A stretch of DNA of 64,000 nt from Strigops habroptila. Its lineage: Eukaryota > Chordata > Aves > Psittaciformes > Psittacidae. A model generated the notes under the pieces. The model saw nothing but the letters and a program-made list of their open reading frames with translations, was not told the origin of the DNA and did no database searches. Shown in pieces: positions 13,435 to 24,700 of this stretch; position 1 is the first letter of the stretch; every line of letters begins with the position of its first letter. The position numbers and the translations under genes were made by a program. The stretch lies in NCBI RefSeq assembly GCF_004027225.2, contig NC_044282.2, positions 69,427,787 to 69,491,786 of the forward strand, written 5' to 3'.

Positions 13435-14281
13435 TAGCAAGGGTTCAAAGAAAAGCCATTTAAATAGCAAATCAACTTAAATGTAGCAAAAACTAGGTCA
13501 CAGGAGTAGAATTTCAAGAGCTGCATGTACAATTTGAACATGTGCAAGTACTTCCTTGCCTGTGAGGTGGGATTCCTAGAAAATAAGCTCTCAGGGAATT
13601 TGCCAAGCCCACATCCCCACCGCACTGTAAACACACCTGTGCACTGTGGACATGGTCAACATGCTGCATAGCTTCCTGAAAGTTGTTTGCTTCTCTCCAT
13701 CTTCCCCTGCAGCCATCCCAAACAGCTGGCTACAGGAGAATCTCACAGGATGAAGGTTTAAACCTATGCTTTTACTGCGTACAACTGAAGCACTTCTTTC
13801 AGCTCCCATGATCAAAAGCAGCTCAGTTTATTGGGATCTCTTAAGTCTGAAAGGCAGACAGAAAAGTGAGCTATAAAACAAGGCTCTTAATTTTCTACCC
13901 CTACTTCCCCAAATAATTACAAGCAGAAAGCAGAAAATGGAGAAAAAGAAAATGGATCAATGAAGACCATGTTTAGTGAGATACAAGAGGGGGACATCCT
14001 CTGGTGATTCACAGGTGCATCGAAGAAAGGATCAGCACCACCAGCAAACAAGCATCCCTCTTATAAAGCCTTTAAAACTTGCTTGTCCTAAGAGCTTCCA
14101 GTTTTAATATTACACTTAAACTTTATCACCAACAATGCTACAAGTAAAGCAAGCCAGTAACTTGCCCACAGAGTTTAGTTACGTATTACCTGTACTGATC
14201 ACATATCTGCAGATAAAAAGCTAAGCGTCAGTAGGCCTGAACCGGACAGGTTCTTCATAGCAAAATGCTTTTTCCTTTCAT

Positions 14282-15314
14282 TCAAGCATAAAATATGAGT
14301 TCGGGAATTTGCCCTCCCTGTACCCCAGTGCCATTTGTACTGTCCGAAGAGCACTGAAACTGAACAGTCACCTTCCCACACTGAACTTCTGTCATTCCTT
14401 CTTGTCCAAAATAGCTGAGTTCATTACCATCCAGAATCACGCTAGCTGTGTAAAAGGTGTCGGGCTCAATCTGCACTGGATATTCAAACCACACAGGAAA
14501 AGTGTTACTAGAACCGTCCGAGAAGTATTTACTCAAGTTCTGGCCTAGGATAACTCCTTGTCGTTTGAGTTCAATCTTGGCACTGTACTCTGCCGATCCA
14601 CAGCTGGAGCCATACAGCCCAAAGCCAGCAATAAACACTCTCTTATCAACAGCAAACTGGATGCTGTCGCACCGGCCCCGGTAGCGCCACTGGTTGCTGC
14701 GGTAAGCGCAGGACTGGAAACGGTGGCACCGCTGAGGAACGAGGCCTTTCCGGGGCTTGCTCACAAACTGTAACTCTGGCTTTTTGGCAGCCGTGTACCA
14801 GAGGAAGATATCATTGGTTTCATTGAGAGTCAGAATCCCAGACTGAGCAGCGCCGTTAGCGAAGTCATCGAGTGCCATGGTAGGGATGCGTATCAAGTAT
14901 AGAGCCTTCCCAAGGACTTTGCGCTTGTTCTCTATGGTAGCTGTTAGCTCTTGTCTCTGACACTCCACTTCAGCCCAGTTTAGAGCTGCTTCGAAAACAA
15001 CAATTTCTTTGGCATTCAGAGTCTCCCGTCGGAGAATGCTTTCAAGTGTCTGAAAATCAATGTCACAGAATCCCTCAGACTTCAAAGCTAGCTCGGCTTG
15101 GGCATCAATCACTTCCCAACAGCGCTGGGTCAGGTCAGGTTCCTCGAATAAGCAACTCTGGGAAAGCAGCACACAGGCATTCTTTGCGCTTAGACTTGTC
15201 TCTAGAAAGTTGACGCAGGCGCGGGCAAGATGAGGGACGATATATTTCTTGGCAGCATAAAGAGTGGCCAGTACGGTATCTGCAGCCAAATCAATTTCAT
15301 CACAATATATGTAT
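14282..15314 (-). CDS. BTBD3: BTBD3 last coding exon (BTB end, BACK, PHR; residues 178-521)
   Basis: The acceptor TTTATTTCAG|A precedes TACATATATTGTGATG, and the exon runs open for 343 codons to ELIFYA and a TGA stop at 14284-14282. It carries the end of the BTB domain (YIYCDEIDLAADTVLATLYA), the BACK helices, and the whole PHR domain. This is the longest real open frame in the window. The frame extends 14 nt upstream of the splice site to an artefactual ATG, which is intronic. Confidence 0.96.
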
Positions 15315-18300
15315 CTGAAATAAAACACATGGGTGTAACACTGCTGCTTAATGCAAACACGTAATTTGTCAACAACATCTGAAAATTAGGAACAAAGAAT
15401 ATTTAAATGGCTCCACACGAAAACTAAGCAGTGCTTTTGGAAAATATTGATTAAATCCACAAAGGAAGTACAAACCAAATTCATCACTCATGTTAGGACC
15501 AGTAAGACCATGGAAGAGAACACTCGACAGTGAATAACACTCCACATTTGGGGTACATGCTATGTAGACAATGGTTATGTTTACAAACTATGCCCCCTCC
15601 AGCTCTGCATTCCTTCCATGCATGCTTTGGCTAATGAGAGGCTACCTGCCCCAGGCAGTAGCTCCTCAAGGGCTACCTCACTTGACTAACACAACAGTCT
15701 ATAACATGTGTTACAAAGAGTACTTGAATGGGTGTCCTGCGATGGTTAATGGTGATTTATTGAGGTGTATAGATAAATACATAAATGAAAACAAGGTTGT
15801 TGGGAATAATTAGGTAGTTTAAGAAAAGAAATGCCATCGAAGTATATCAGGTGCTATTTATTTTCCATAACTACTGGCTTGAGGTTTTTTAAGATTGGGT
15901 AGGGTTTAAACAGGGTGATGAAGCATACAAGAAAAGGCAGAAATCTAATTTTAGGTTTCTTGATGCTTACAGCATCCTAGCTTCATTAGCAGAGTGGAGC
16001 TAGAGTCTGAGAGCACTCAGTCCAGAGACCGAGTGCTCTCAATCTCATTGCATAAGGAGGAAAAAAGCTTTACTGCTACGCTACTGTGGTGGAAGAGATG
16101 AAGGTGAAATTCTATTTATGTGACTAAACTGCTGGGATTCCTGCTCAGAGAAATGAAGCATTGTACAGTTTGTTCTTTTTAATATCTCATGCTCCAGGGC
16201 CCCTCTGCAGCTGGTGAATGCAATGTGCTAAAACCATGCCAAATGCAATTTTACTCTTCACAGGGATAAGCAAGTCTTGATGGTTATGGTTGATAAAGTG
16301 TCTTCCTCCAGTAAAGCTGAAGTTGTATGCAACCCTGTACTAATGAAATTTTTCTAGATAGCAGGTTTCCCAACACAATGAATTTTTTGCAGAACAAATG
16401 TGCTTATAAAGTGGAATTAGTACCTGCATTGATCTGATCCGTGGAAGTGTTCACAAACCGTGCAGACGAGGGCTTCAGTGACATGGTTTAGCGGTGGCCT
16501 TGGCAATGCTGGGGAATGGTTGGACTTGATAATCTTAAAGGTCTTTTCCAACCTGGCTGATTCTACAATTCTATTATTATAGTTGTACATATCTTTATTT
16601 GTATTTTTGTAGGGGTAGGGTACTATCCTCCAAGCCACACTTCGCAATCATGCTCAGAGCAGGTACTGCTCAAGCAATATAATAACATCTAAGAGGTTTC
16701 AGAGAAAAAGAATACTTGCACAGACCCAAACCTTCTTTTTTTCCTTTATTACTTGGTTTCAGCTGGGCTATTGTAACAACAAAGAGCACATCTATGTATC
16801 ACTGGTTACAGGCTTAGCTCCTCAGTCCAAAAAAATTTCAATGTAACAATTCATTTGTTTTTATGATTCTCCTCTCTGTTCTCCAGCTATTTTCTCCTCT
16901 CTATTGCTTCTCTTTGCCTGCTAGTACAGTGGAGAATGATGACATCTGTTTTAAACTGAAATAGTACAAAAGTTGCTAGTTTAATATTCATGAAAGCAAA
17001 GAACTAATATCACTGATTTACAACAGACACAGCACAGATTGGCTGTCAGCACTACTCCACACTTCTCACTCTGCCAGTGCACCTCCACTCTGGTCTGCAA
17101 TTACTGATATCCCAGTTTCACCCTGTTCTTAAAGGAGATTCTGCCAGACCACAGGGTTTGATGGTTTAGTAACGCATTCATCCTGAGATGAGACCATGGT
17201 TCTAACCTGAACAGCCAAGATTAGAGTAAAATGTAATACATTAAAGACAGTAATTCAGTGTGTCAGCTAGACTGTGACTTTAACCCTATTTTCAAAACTG
17301 GAGAGAACAGCCAAAGCAATTTTACTGGGAGAATAACAAGTATCTACCAGTTTCCTATGTTAAATGTGGCAATACCTCATCTGATGCTTGCTGGCAGCCT
17401 GCTCACTACAAAGAACAAGTCAAAAAATATTTATGTTAAAAGAATTTACTGTCCAGGGAAACCAAACAAAAAACCTCGAAAGCAAACCCCCAAAACCAAA
17501 CTCAAAATGTCTTCTGACAAAGATTATGATGCATCCTTCCTGACTGAGGAAAGGTGCATATGAAGGACACTTAACCCAAAACCAAACTCAGAATGTCTTC
17601 TGACAAAGATTATGATGCATCCCTCCTGACTGAGGAAAGGTGCATATGAAGGACAGGGCTGCTTTGGGATAGGTACAAAGTCTTTTCTTTCTGTAGCAGG
17701 ACTATCAGGAGCTTTCTGCCATCCACTGCTTACAGCAGTTGCAAGCAACACTCATGGGGCTGAGGAGGAGAGAAGTGAAAAGGACCATGGTTCCCCCCAA
17801 ATGCAGCACATGCACTGGCTCTTGTGATGAAAGGAATGCTGCACTGCTGAGCAACATCCCTTTCCCTTCCCTGCACCATCCCTGGCGAATGCAGACATCC
17901 CTGGCGTTCGCAGACACAGGAGCACTCTGCAGGTTCAGGCACACTGCACCAGTGGAAGTTAGCACTGGCAAGGTCAGCTCAACATCCACACAGACCACAG
18001 ACTTTTTGTGTTTTTTCTTAATTTGGGTGTGTGTGTGTGTGTGTGTGTGTGTGTTAAATAAAAGCTGAGAAGGTGAAAATTTCCATGGTTCCAGCCATGC
18101 TCTCAAAGATAGTTTCCTAAATTGCCATGGGCTAAATAGCATGCCAAGACCTAGATGTCAGTACTGATACTCGATTTTCTAGGTTTGCTCTCTGAACACA
18201 TTTTTTAATGATAAATTTAGAAAGCATTCACGTTTTCTATGGCAAATCATGTTTAGCTACAGTGAAATAGATTTGCTGTTCAAAAAGAAAGGGGAGTCAA

Positions 18301-21148
18301 GGCAATCTAAGTATCTTACATTTGTGCCTTGTAAAATTCTGCATGAAAGTAAAGCTCAAGTCTGAGTTCTGCAGAAAATACCTCCAAAACCAGAAAGGCC
18401 CAAAGCAAGGATTGATAACACAGCTACCTACATAATGTCCTATCTTAACTTTATATTCCAGGTCTACAGAACATCTGTCTGACTTCAGCTTTTCATGGCA
18501 GTTACTGACATTTGCACAGAACATTTCTGATGTTCATAGTAATCTATAAAAACTCTATGCAACGAACTCTATATGCAACTTTGAGCATTCATCTACAGTG
18601 CCACTGAAATGTAAAAGAAAAAAAAAGACACCATTCTGTAATCACAAGCTAGTCAAAACAATCTATGAAATACATTAAATTGCTAGATAGTGATTACACC
18701 TTTACCTGCAAGAAAATCTGCAGCATATTAAAAGGATCATTATTAGATACTAATGTATACTCTTTATCAGAAAGCAATGGCAGTTACTAAAGCTGAAGGG
18801 AAAAAACTCTCAAAGCCACAGCATTTCTGTGATGGGGCATTTCACTTTAATAATCAATTTATAGATACATTCAAAGACAATTCAGCAGGGGAGCTGCTTC
18901 ATTATGCTCATTTAGGAAAATGATGGCATTTCTTATGTTTGCAAGAAGAAAAATAATGATCACGTAAACTGACTGTTCTTTTTCCATTAGAATAAAAACC
19001 CTATTCATATAAACAGCCTTTTTATCATCTTCCAAATGCATCAATATGATAGATGAGGAGAAATTTAATTTGCAGAGGCTACATTCAATAACTTAGGGTC
19101 ATTTTTCTAAGACAAGACCTGCACACAGCAAGTTTATAAAAGAGCTGGAACGATGTCAACAGACAAACCCAGCAATTCTGGGTTTGGAGAGGGTTTTTTG
19201 GTGTGTTTTTAACTTCTCCCTATACTTGCAAAGTAGAACAGGGTGTTTTTTTTGTTACAGCTGACAATTCTTTTTAGTAATTCCATTCCTTTGTGTAACA
19301 TGTGTAGTGACAAATCAGATCAATAGGCATTACAGTATACAATGTGCCCAAAGATCCCCTGTCAAAGTCATTATTTATAACTGCCTACATTAGTCTAATA
19401 TATGCGTGCCTGGAAGTAGAGGGGGAGAGCAAAATGAGGTAGAAGTTTAAATACTTCAAACACAAAAAGAGGAATCTTTTAACACAACTGCTTGCTTTCT
19501 GTTTACATGCAAATCTAATACTTTAACTATGACATTAACCAGTGCATGTATACATCAGAAAGGAAAACATATCCAGTAGATGAATGATGCTTACTTCAGC
19601 ATTGCGAGAAAAGCAGCAGGCTCAACATCTGGTATACGGATTTCATCTTTGTCCTCAGCAAGCTCCCCGTAAAACATCGCGTGGAATACAGAGCTCCCAA
19701 CAGCCAGGACATACTGTTGAGAAAGGGAAATCTTATTTCATGCTTTAAACTGAAAGCACTGCCAACAAAAACAACGTGGGAGAGCCACATTGAGCATACT
19801 GGGGCTTCACTGACAGACTCTATAGACACAGTTCAGTAAGTAATGAAGGCAAAGTTGAGCAGAGAATTACACGTTTTCCCTGCATTAGCTACTGGAAAAC
19901 AGTCATATACACCACAGAAGTTAACTATTTATAGAAAATGTCAGGAGTAATATAAATCAACAGCACAAAGCAGTACCCCTAACTTTAAAATGACTACATC
20001 AGCCCAACAAGCATACTGTTTAATCGAAAACACAAAGAAAAGCAAGGGACAGACTATTCCAACTGCATATAGCCTTTTAAAACACAGAATTATGGCTGAG
20101 CCAGACTTCCATGCTATGTCCTGGTGTAACCGTGGGAGCTCTTCCCTGCTATCCCTGCCCAAGCTGATAATGCAGCTGTTGCTTACTTTGTGTCCTGGCA
20201 GCCGCTGGGTCCCACCTGGTGGCCCGACGACAAAATGAACATCTGCCATCAAGTCATTGTTGAACATCACTGCATTTCTACAAACAGAGGTAGCGTGTTA
20301 ATTTATGGCATCCAGTAACTTTGTGCTTGCCCCAGACCCACGAAACTGAAATTCTGAACAACTTAAAGTTGCATGTTAGTAAAGAGAAGCAGGTTATGCT
20401 TTGTTTTAAGGTCCTTTACATATCATCACACCAATATACCAGAGAAAAGAACTAAGGCAGGGTGGGGAATGCATGTTGTATGTGAGTGCAATAAAAAAAA
20501 TCCAAAGAACCCAAACTTATGAGAACTTTTCAAAGTCAGGAGCACGTATCACTGAAAATCCCTACTAAGGTCTAAAAGCAAATCTGCTGCAGCTTCCAGC
20601 AGCATTTTTATCTACTCAAGACAAACAGCTGCACTGTCTGGAAAAGAGATATTAAAATATTTTCCATTACCAAAACACTTGTTTCACATACACAGGAAAA
20701 AAAAAAGAGAGAGAACTGTGTTTTCTTCAGTAAATAAATGAATAACTAAACATTTGCATTACAAACATTTTGCTACTTCTTCACCACTCCATTTAAACAG
20801 CAAAAATCAACTGCCCTGCACTTACCTCTCTCTGATGGTTGGATAAAGTCCTTGCCAATTAGGTGCTGGAATAGTGTTGTTGTTATTGAGATTTTGCTGG
20901 TGGTACTGCTGGACAGCAGTTGTATTAGTGTTGGCTGGTTTCTTTCGGGGGAAAATATCAGCAGCCATCTTCTTCTTCTTTTTGGTCTTCAAGGTAATGA
21001 TTTCATAGCAAACTGGAGGCAATTTGCTGCTGCTACTGCTGCTGCTATTTCCCTTCTTAGAGCTCTTCTTGGACCTGTTCTTGACCGTCTCTGGAAGCAT
21101 CAAGAAGAAGGTGAGACATTTCATGTTCTTTCCTTTCTCATCTACCAT
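14282..21148 (-). CDS. BTBD3: BTBD3, BTB-BACK-PHR domain protein (four coding exons, 521 aa)
   Basis: BTBD3 is a BTB-domain protein known from mammalian work to enter the nucleus after neuronal activity and to orient dendrites toward active axons. BTB proteins of this type can also serve as CUL3 ligase adaptors. The joined exons 21148-20826, 20277-20187, 19713-19595 and 15314-14282 keep frame across three GT-AG introns. The product has a basic Ser/Lys-rich N terminus (Ser35-41, Lys56-60), a BTB/POZ domain from about Asp116 to Leu219 (ADVHFVVG, LPGHKYVLAVGS), a BACK domain from about residue 225 to 325 with LSQSCLFEEPDL, and a C-terminal PHR beta-sandwich from about Phe377 to Leu517 (RSNQWRYRGRCDSIQFAVDK, VWFEYPVQIEPDTFYTA). 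The length is one residue shorter than the human form as I recall it. The start Met1 has weak Kozak context and Met61 (20968) strong, so a 461-residue form is likely too. The closest alternative, BTBD6, lacks this N terminus. Confidence 0.96.
16008..16041. repeat. Perfect inverted repeat, 11-bp stem
   Basis: The arms TGAGAGCACTC and GAGTGCTCTCA are perfect reverse complements separated by 12 nt. It lies in BTBD3 intron 3. The stem is too short for a microRNA precursor unless flanking imperfect pairing extends it, which I do not see. Confidence 0.8.
16437..16576 (+). mobile_element. CR1 LINE 3' fragment
   Basis: The sequence includes GGAAGTGTTCACAAACCGTG, GTGACATGGTTTAG, GGTTGGACTTGATAATCTTA and GGTCTTTTCCAACCTG, ending near GATTCTACAATTCTATT. 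This is the standard avian CR1 3' end with decayed ATTCTATG tail units. It is 5'-truncated, like nearly all CR1 copies, and diverged, so old. It is intronic and antisense to BTBD3. Confidence 0.85.
17489..17655 (+). repeat. 86-bp-period tandem duplication (two copies)
   Basis: Copies 17489-17569 and 17575-17655 align over 81 bp with only two substitutions (CAAAATG/CAGAATG and CCTTCCT/CCCTCCT). They start at CCCAAAACCAAACTC and end at TGCATATGAAGGACA. The high identity suggests a recent local duplication within BTBD3 intron 3. No coding meaning was found. Confidence 0.92.
18027..18054 (+). repeat. (GT)14 microsatellite
   Basis: Fourteen uninterrupted GT units are followed by TAAATAAAAG. It lies within BTBD3 intron 3 and is a likely length-polymorphic marker. 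Confidence 0.97.
19595..19713 (-). CDS. BTBD3: BTBD3 coding exon 3 (mid BTB, residues 139-178)
   Basis: The acceptor CAACAG precedes TATGTCCTGGC (YVLAVGSSVFHAMFYGELAE), and the exon continues DKDEIRIPDVEPAAFLAML. It is 119 bp. The donor GCTGAA|GTAAGC leaves AA, which the last exon completes to Lys178. The motif HAMFYGEL is typical of BTB domains. Reading straight through the donor gives AAG then a stop, so the correct splice is needed to continue the protein. Confidence 0.94.
20187..20277 (-). CDS. BTBD3: BTBD3 coding exon 2 (BTB start, residues 108-138)
   Basis: The acceptor TTTGTAG|A completes Arg108. The exon then reads NAVMFNNDLMADVHFVVGPP and ends at PGHK with donor CACAAA|GTAAGC. It is 91 bp, giving 30 full codons. 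ADVHFVVG and the LPGHK segment are the conserved opening of a BTB/POZ fold. The preceding intron is 548 bp (20825-20278) and the following one 473 bp (20186-19714). Confidence 0.94.
20826..21148 (-). CDS. BTBD3: BTBD3 coding exon 1 (residues 1-108)
   Basis: This exon encodes MVDEKGKNMKCLTFFLMLPE and the basic Ser/Lys-rich linker through PAPNWQGLYPTIRER. The donor is AGAG|GTAAG (GT at 20825-20824), leaving two bases (AG) that the next exon completes to Arg108. A credible acceptor, TTTACAG (AG at 21162-21161), lies just upstream, so the exon probably begins at 21160 with 12 nt of 5'UTR. Met1 is preceded by CTC (weak at -3) with G at +4. Met61 in AAGATGG is a near-optimal second start. The lysine/serine tracts are encoded by impure triplet runs (CTT and GCT types on the plus strand). 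Confidence 0.93.
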
Positions 21149-21160
21149 GAGTATACTTGT
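21149..21160 (-). other. BTBD3: Short 5'UTR segment in BTBD3 coding exon 1
   Basis: Twelve bases lie between the predicted acceptor (TCTAGCTTTACAG, AG at 21162-21161) and Met1. They read ACAAGTATACTC and contain no upstream ATG. If the internal CpG-rich promoter at 21.4-21.75 kb is used, transcription could instead run unspliced into this exon. Confidence 0.55.
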
Positions 21161-21404
21161 CTGTAAAGCTAGACAGCCTAACTAGCTAAGAACAGTAAGA
21201 AATGCACATGGAAGCTGTTAAACAGAGACCAGCAGAGCTCAGAGTTTGCTTCTTTTCCAGCAAGACAAGGTGACCTTTTCAGCGCACCGAGTAAGAAACT
21301 GGCTTTAAGTTTGATCCAGTACTTGAATCGTTAAATACATCCCCATCATTCCAGCCAGTTTTATTTCTTTCCAGATTTCCTGATCAGGAAAGAGCTATAG
21401 CGTG

Positions 21405-21750
21405 TGAAGAGGGTTCGTGCGTGGCTGCAGCACCAGCTTTCTGAAGGGGACTAAGCCAGACGTGCACGACAGCACTGCTAGTCTGCTCGGCAAGCTGAAC
21501 TTGTGCGTTGTACGGCTCAGAGCAGAGTAGGTATTGCAGCCCTGCAGATGGAGTCAGGCAGCGCTCGTTGGGAGCCAATAGCTGAAGTCACCGATAAGGA
21601 TTGGAGCCAGCCGCACAGTGACACCTATTGTAACGTACGCCACTCTGACATTAAAGCGACAGCAATTGCACTCCTCATTTCATACGCAGCGCTGAGTAAT
21701 AAAGTAACAAATGGCATGCACAGTTGCGTAAGTGCATGACTGGCCAGAAG
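21405..21750 (-). promoter_or_regulatory. CpG-rich patch, possible internal BTBD3 promoter
   Basis: This stretch of about 350 bp carries roughly twenty CpG dinucleotides (for example TTCGTGCGTGG, GCGTTGTACGG, AACGTACGCC, ACGCAGCGCTG). That is close to random expectation for its base composition, whereas flanking intron is strongly CpG-depleted. It sits 250-600 bp upstream of the first coding exon and includes a CCAAT word (GAGCCAATAG, about 21571). Such unmethylated-looking islets usually mark promoters. I see no convincing splice donor, so the transcript may be unspliced here. Confidence 0.45.
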
Positions 21751-24700
21751 CGTGTGTTTTAGGTCTCCTTGATGCTGCCTTGGATTTTCACGGGGGAAGC
21801 AATAAGAAGTTGAAATGGGGTAGAAAGACGTATTTGAGTCTAAATAATTCCGTGGGAGCTATTTCCACAGGCAGTCGGTATTAGCATGACTTCATTTGTT
21901 TCTAGTATTCCCACAAATCCCTACCGTAACAGTTCAGCAAAAGCATGCTACAGATATCAGAACCAAATTAAAGCAATCAGCTAGCAGCAGTAAAGACAGC
22001 GAGGCAGTTAAACAATCCCTTTCAGCACGGCTTCTACTCCAGTGTAACATGAATAGAGATGAGGTCACAGCTTTAGCTTTAACTCCTTATGCTTCTAGAT
22101 AACGTAACCGCCTTTGACAGGGGTCCCAAATCACTAAGCAGTGCTAATTAAACCAGCTTACACCAGCCATGGCTGCACCACATCAGAAGAAAACTTCGAG
22201 ATGTACAATCAGATTAAAGCAAACCCGAGTGAATATATTTAATCAATATTTCAGAGCATTAAACGAAGAAGTCGGAATGATTTAGTCTCAGACAGAAATC
22301 ACTCCTTGCCATGCAAACACACTCTGATTTTATTCACACTTTCTGAAATAAACAGGATATAAGCTATGCCAACCAAACCATGTAAATAGGAAAGAAGACT
22401 AATTTTCAGCCATCAATTTACTCTGAACTTATATTTAGATCAGATTTCCTTAATAGTAGGTCAAGTGTATAAAAAAACCCAAGCAAGCATAGCAGAGAAA
22501 TAAAAATATTAGGTATTTGGTGTCAATATTTCACACCTTAAAATATCAGAGGGAGATAATTAAAATGCAAATTCATAATTATCTTCAAGTCCTTAAGAAA
22601 AAATCCTCTTTACTTTTAAAGCAAATTTAACCACTTTTAACCACAATTAGTTTTGCTGGACAAGACTACAACAGTGAAACTAAAGTGATCAAAGATTGGT
22701 GAAGAAATGGCTGACCTTGCTGAAATCCCTGACAGAAATCTGCTCCCGACTTCAACAGAAGCACAGAAATGTTACTGGGGCTATTTACTGAAACACCATC
22801 ACAATGGCTTGAATCAGCAATTGCTGTGGCTTTGTAATGCAATCTCAGAATGCCTTTAACTTTAAATGAAACTGTTGCAGGTATTTCAAAGACTATTAGG
22901 TCTCCTCGGGAGACGCTCTGTATTAAGCACTAACACAACACCCTGGCAGTTGGCCATCTAGAGACTTTGCTGCAGTGGTTTGAGATGATACCATTTCCAG
23001 ACACACATCTGTCCTCTCTGTCTGAAGTCGCTGCTTTTGGAAGGGGGAAACAGAAGAATATGCATCCAAGCCTCAGCTGCTACACTTCACAACCCAACAT
23101 CTTAGTGCAGAATCTCCTTCGCTAGTAATTTAATAGGAAATGGTGGGTTATGCCTGGTGTTGCTGAAAGGCAGAGATACATTCCTAAACACATTGAGAGG
23201 CAGGTTATGTAATTTCCAGAGAAGTAATTTCTAGCAAGCTTTGCTCCCCTCACACCCTCCTCTTTTCTTCTTTATCTGTAACAGATTGATTTGGAAGGGA
23301 AACTAACAACCTCAGCCATATTGAACTGCAGAGAGGTAAAGTAAGGGGTAAAGGAGAAAACACTCATCCCACAGATGGGATGTTTATAAATGCTTGTAGC
23401 TGAGAGTTTAGAATAGGGACACAGCAGGTATTCTCTGCACAAAATCTGAGTTTGAGTTTGCATAAGCTTTTTTTCCTCTCCTTATGTAAATTTCCCAGCT
23501 CTTCTAGTTACAAAAATAACCCTTTTGCCACTGTACAGGACAGACGTTTCAAAAGGAAGAAGGTGTAAAAAAACCCTTATAGATACAAAAATCCATGCAC
23601 TCTTCAGAAAATCTGATTCTCAGCATTGCAGTTGGCAGAAGGTGAAAGATAACAGGGGTTAGGAGATTCATATGAGAGATTTGATTTTCATTCCATAAAT
23701 CCATTTTATAGACTACCAAAGAACATAAAAATCAAGGTCCTTGAACACTTTTTCAAATCGTTTGACCAGTACAAAACAGAAGATGATACATACAGCACAT
23801 AAAGATCACTGGGAGGCTAGAAGAGAACGACAGATGGACTGACTGGTCAACTCAGTCTGGCAAAGAGATTGTAAACATGAACTTGTAGGAGTCCACCATT
23901 CCTTTGACTTTTGTGAAACACAATGCATGCATAACATGTAGTGCTTTCCTGGGAAAGGAAGGGAGGGAGAAGCTGCAGCTGAAGCATGTTCTGCCTGAAT
24001 CTGGAAGTCAGACAGACCCCAATAGACAAGAAGTATCTGTGTGACAGGCTAAAAATCACCCCAATAAATAACAAGCCTGACTGCCATCTTTGCCTGTTCT
24101 TAAGCCACCCACCAAAATCTGTGGTCTGTCAAAACTGAAAATAGTGTCAATTCCACAACATACTCTGAAAGTTCGTTTGAAAAGCTACAAATCTGTAACA
24201 GGCTTTATACCACCATCTTTCACTGCACTTCATCAGCTCAGAAACCACGTCTCCTAAACCAATCTTTAGACGTGTGTGAAATGGAAGAAAACCCCAAAGA
24301 AACAGTGCTGGTTGCACTCACTATTCTTTCTGTTTTGGAAGCAACTTCCATTAATTTTCTTACTACATAGTTTTCTTCTTTTACTATACAAACACTGTTA
24401 ATGAATTTACAAATCAATACGTTAGCAGTCAAATGTAAAGTAAAAGCAACCTATGAACTACTCCTTGATGAAAGACTAGTCAAAATCCCAAGTTCCAATC
24501 AGTCTGTCCCCGGCAAGACCAAGGAAATTGACCTTCTCTCACCCAATATCCATTTCTGAAAGCTTATTACGTGTTCCTTATCTTCTTCAGCAATTCTCAT
24601 TTTTCTTCATGAATTATATATTAATAGAACCAAACTTGATATACACAACTTAGATAAAGGGAAATAGCTCTTCAAAGGAACATCAATCTTTATTTCATAA

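Larger units (their letters stand above)
10940..14281 (-). other. BTBD3: BTBD3 3' untranslated region (predicted)
   Basis: This is the stretch between the BTBD3 stop codon (14284-14282) and the last good poly(A) signal at 10961-10956. It is AT-rich with no coding frame. The implied 3'UTR of about 3.3 kb is in the range I would expect for a vertebrate BTBD3 transcript. It contains two perfect Pumilio-type elements (12342-12335 and 12393-12386) and a proximal poly(A) signal at 13434-13429. Other AATAAA words occur on the minus strand near 11629 and 11843, so the true end could be earlier. The boundary is inferred, not observed. Confidence 0.5.
15315..19594 (-). other. BTBD3: BTBD3 intron 3 (between coding exons 3 and 4), 4280 bp
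   Basis: This is the largest coding-region intron, with GTAAGC donor and TTTATTTCAG acceptor on the minus strand. It holds a CR1 tail (about 16437-16576), a perfect 11-bp-stem hairpin (16008-16041), an 86-bp tandem duplication (17489-17655), a 19-bp tandem pair (17877-17914) and a (GT)14 repeat (18027-18054). No exon-like coding frame was found inside it. Confidence 0.9.

Noticed and set aside
14309..14773. Three plus-strand frames overlapping BTBD3
   Set aside because: They are antisense shadows of the last BTBD3 exon, which is strongly supported on the minus strand.
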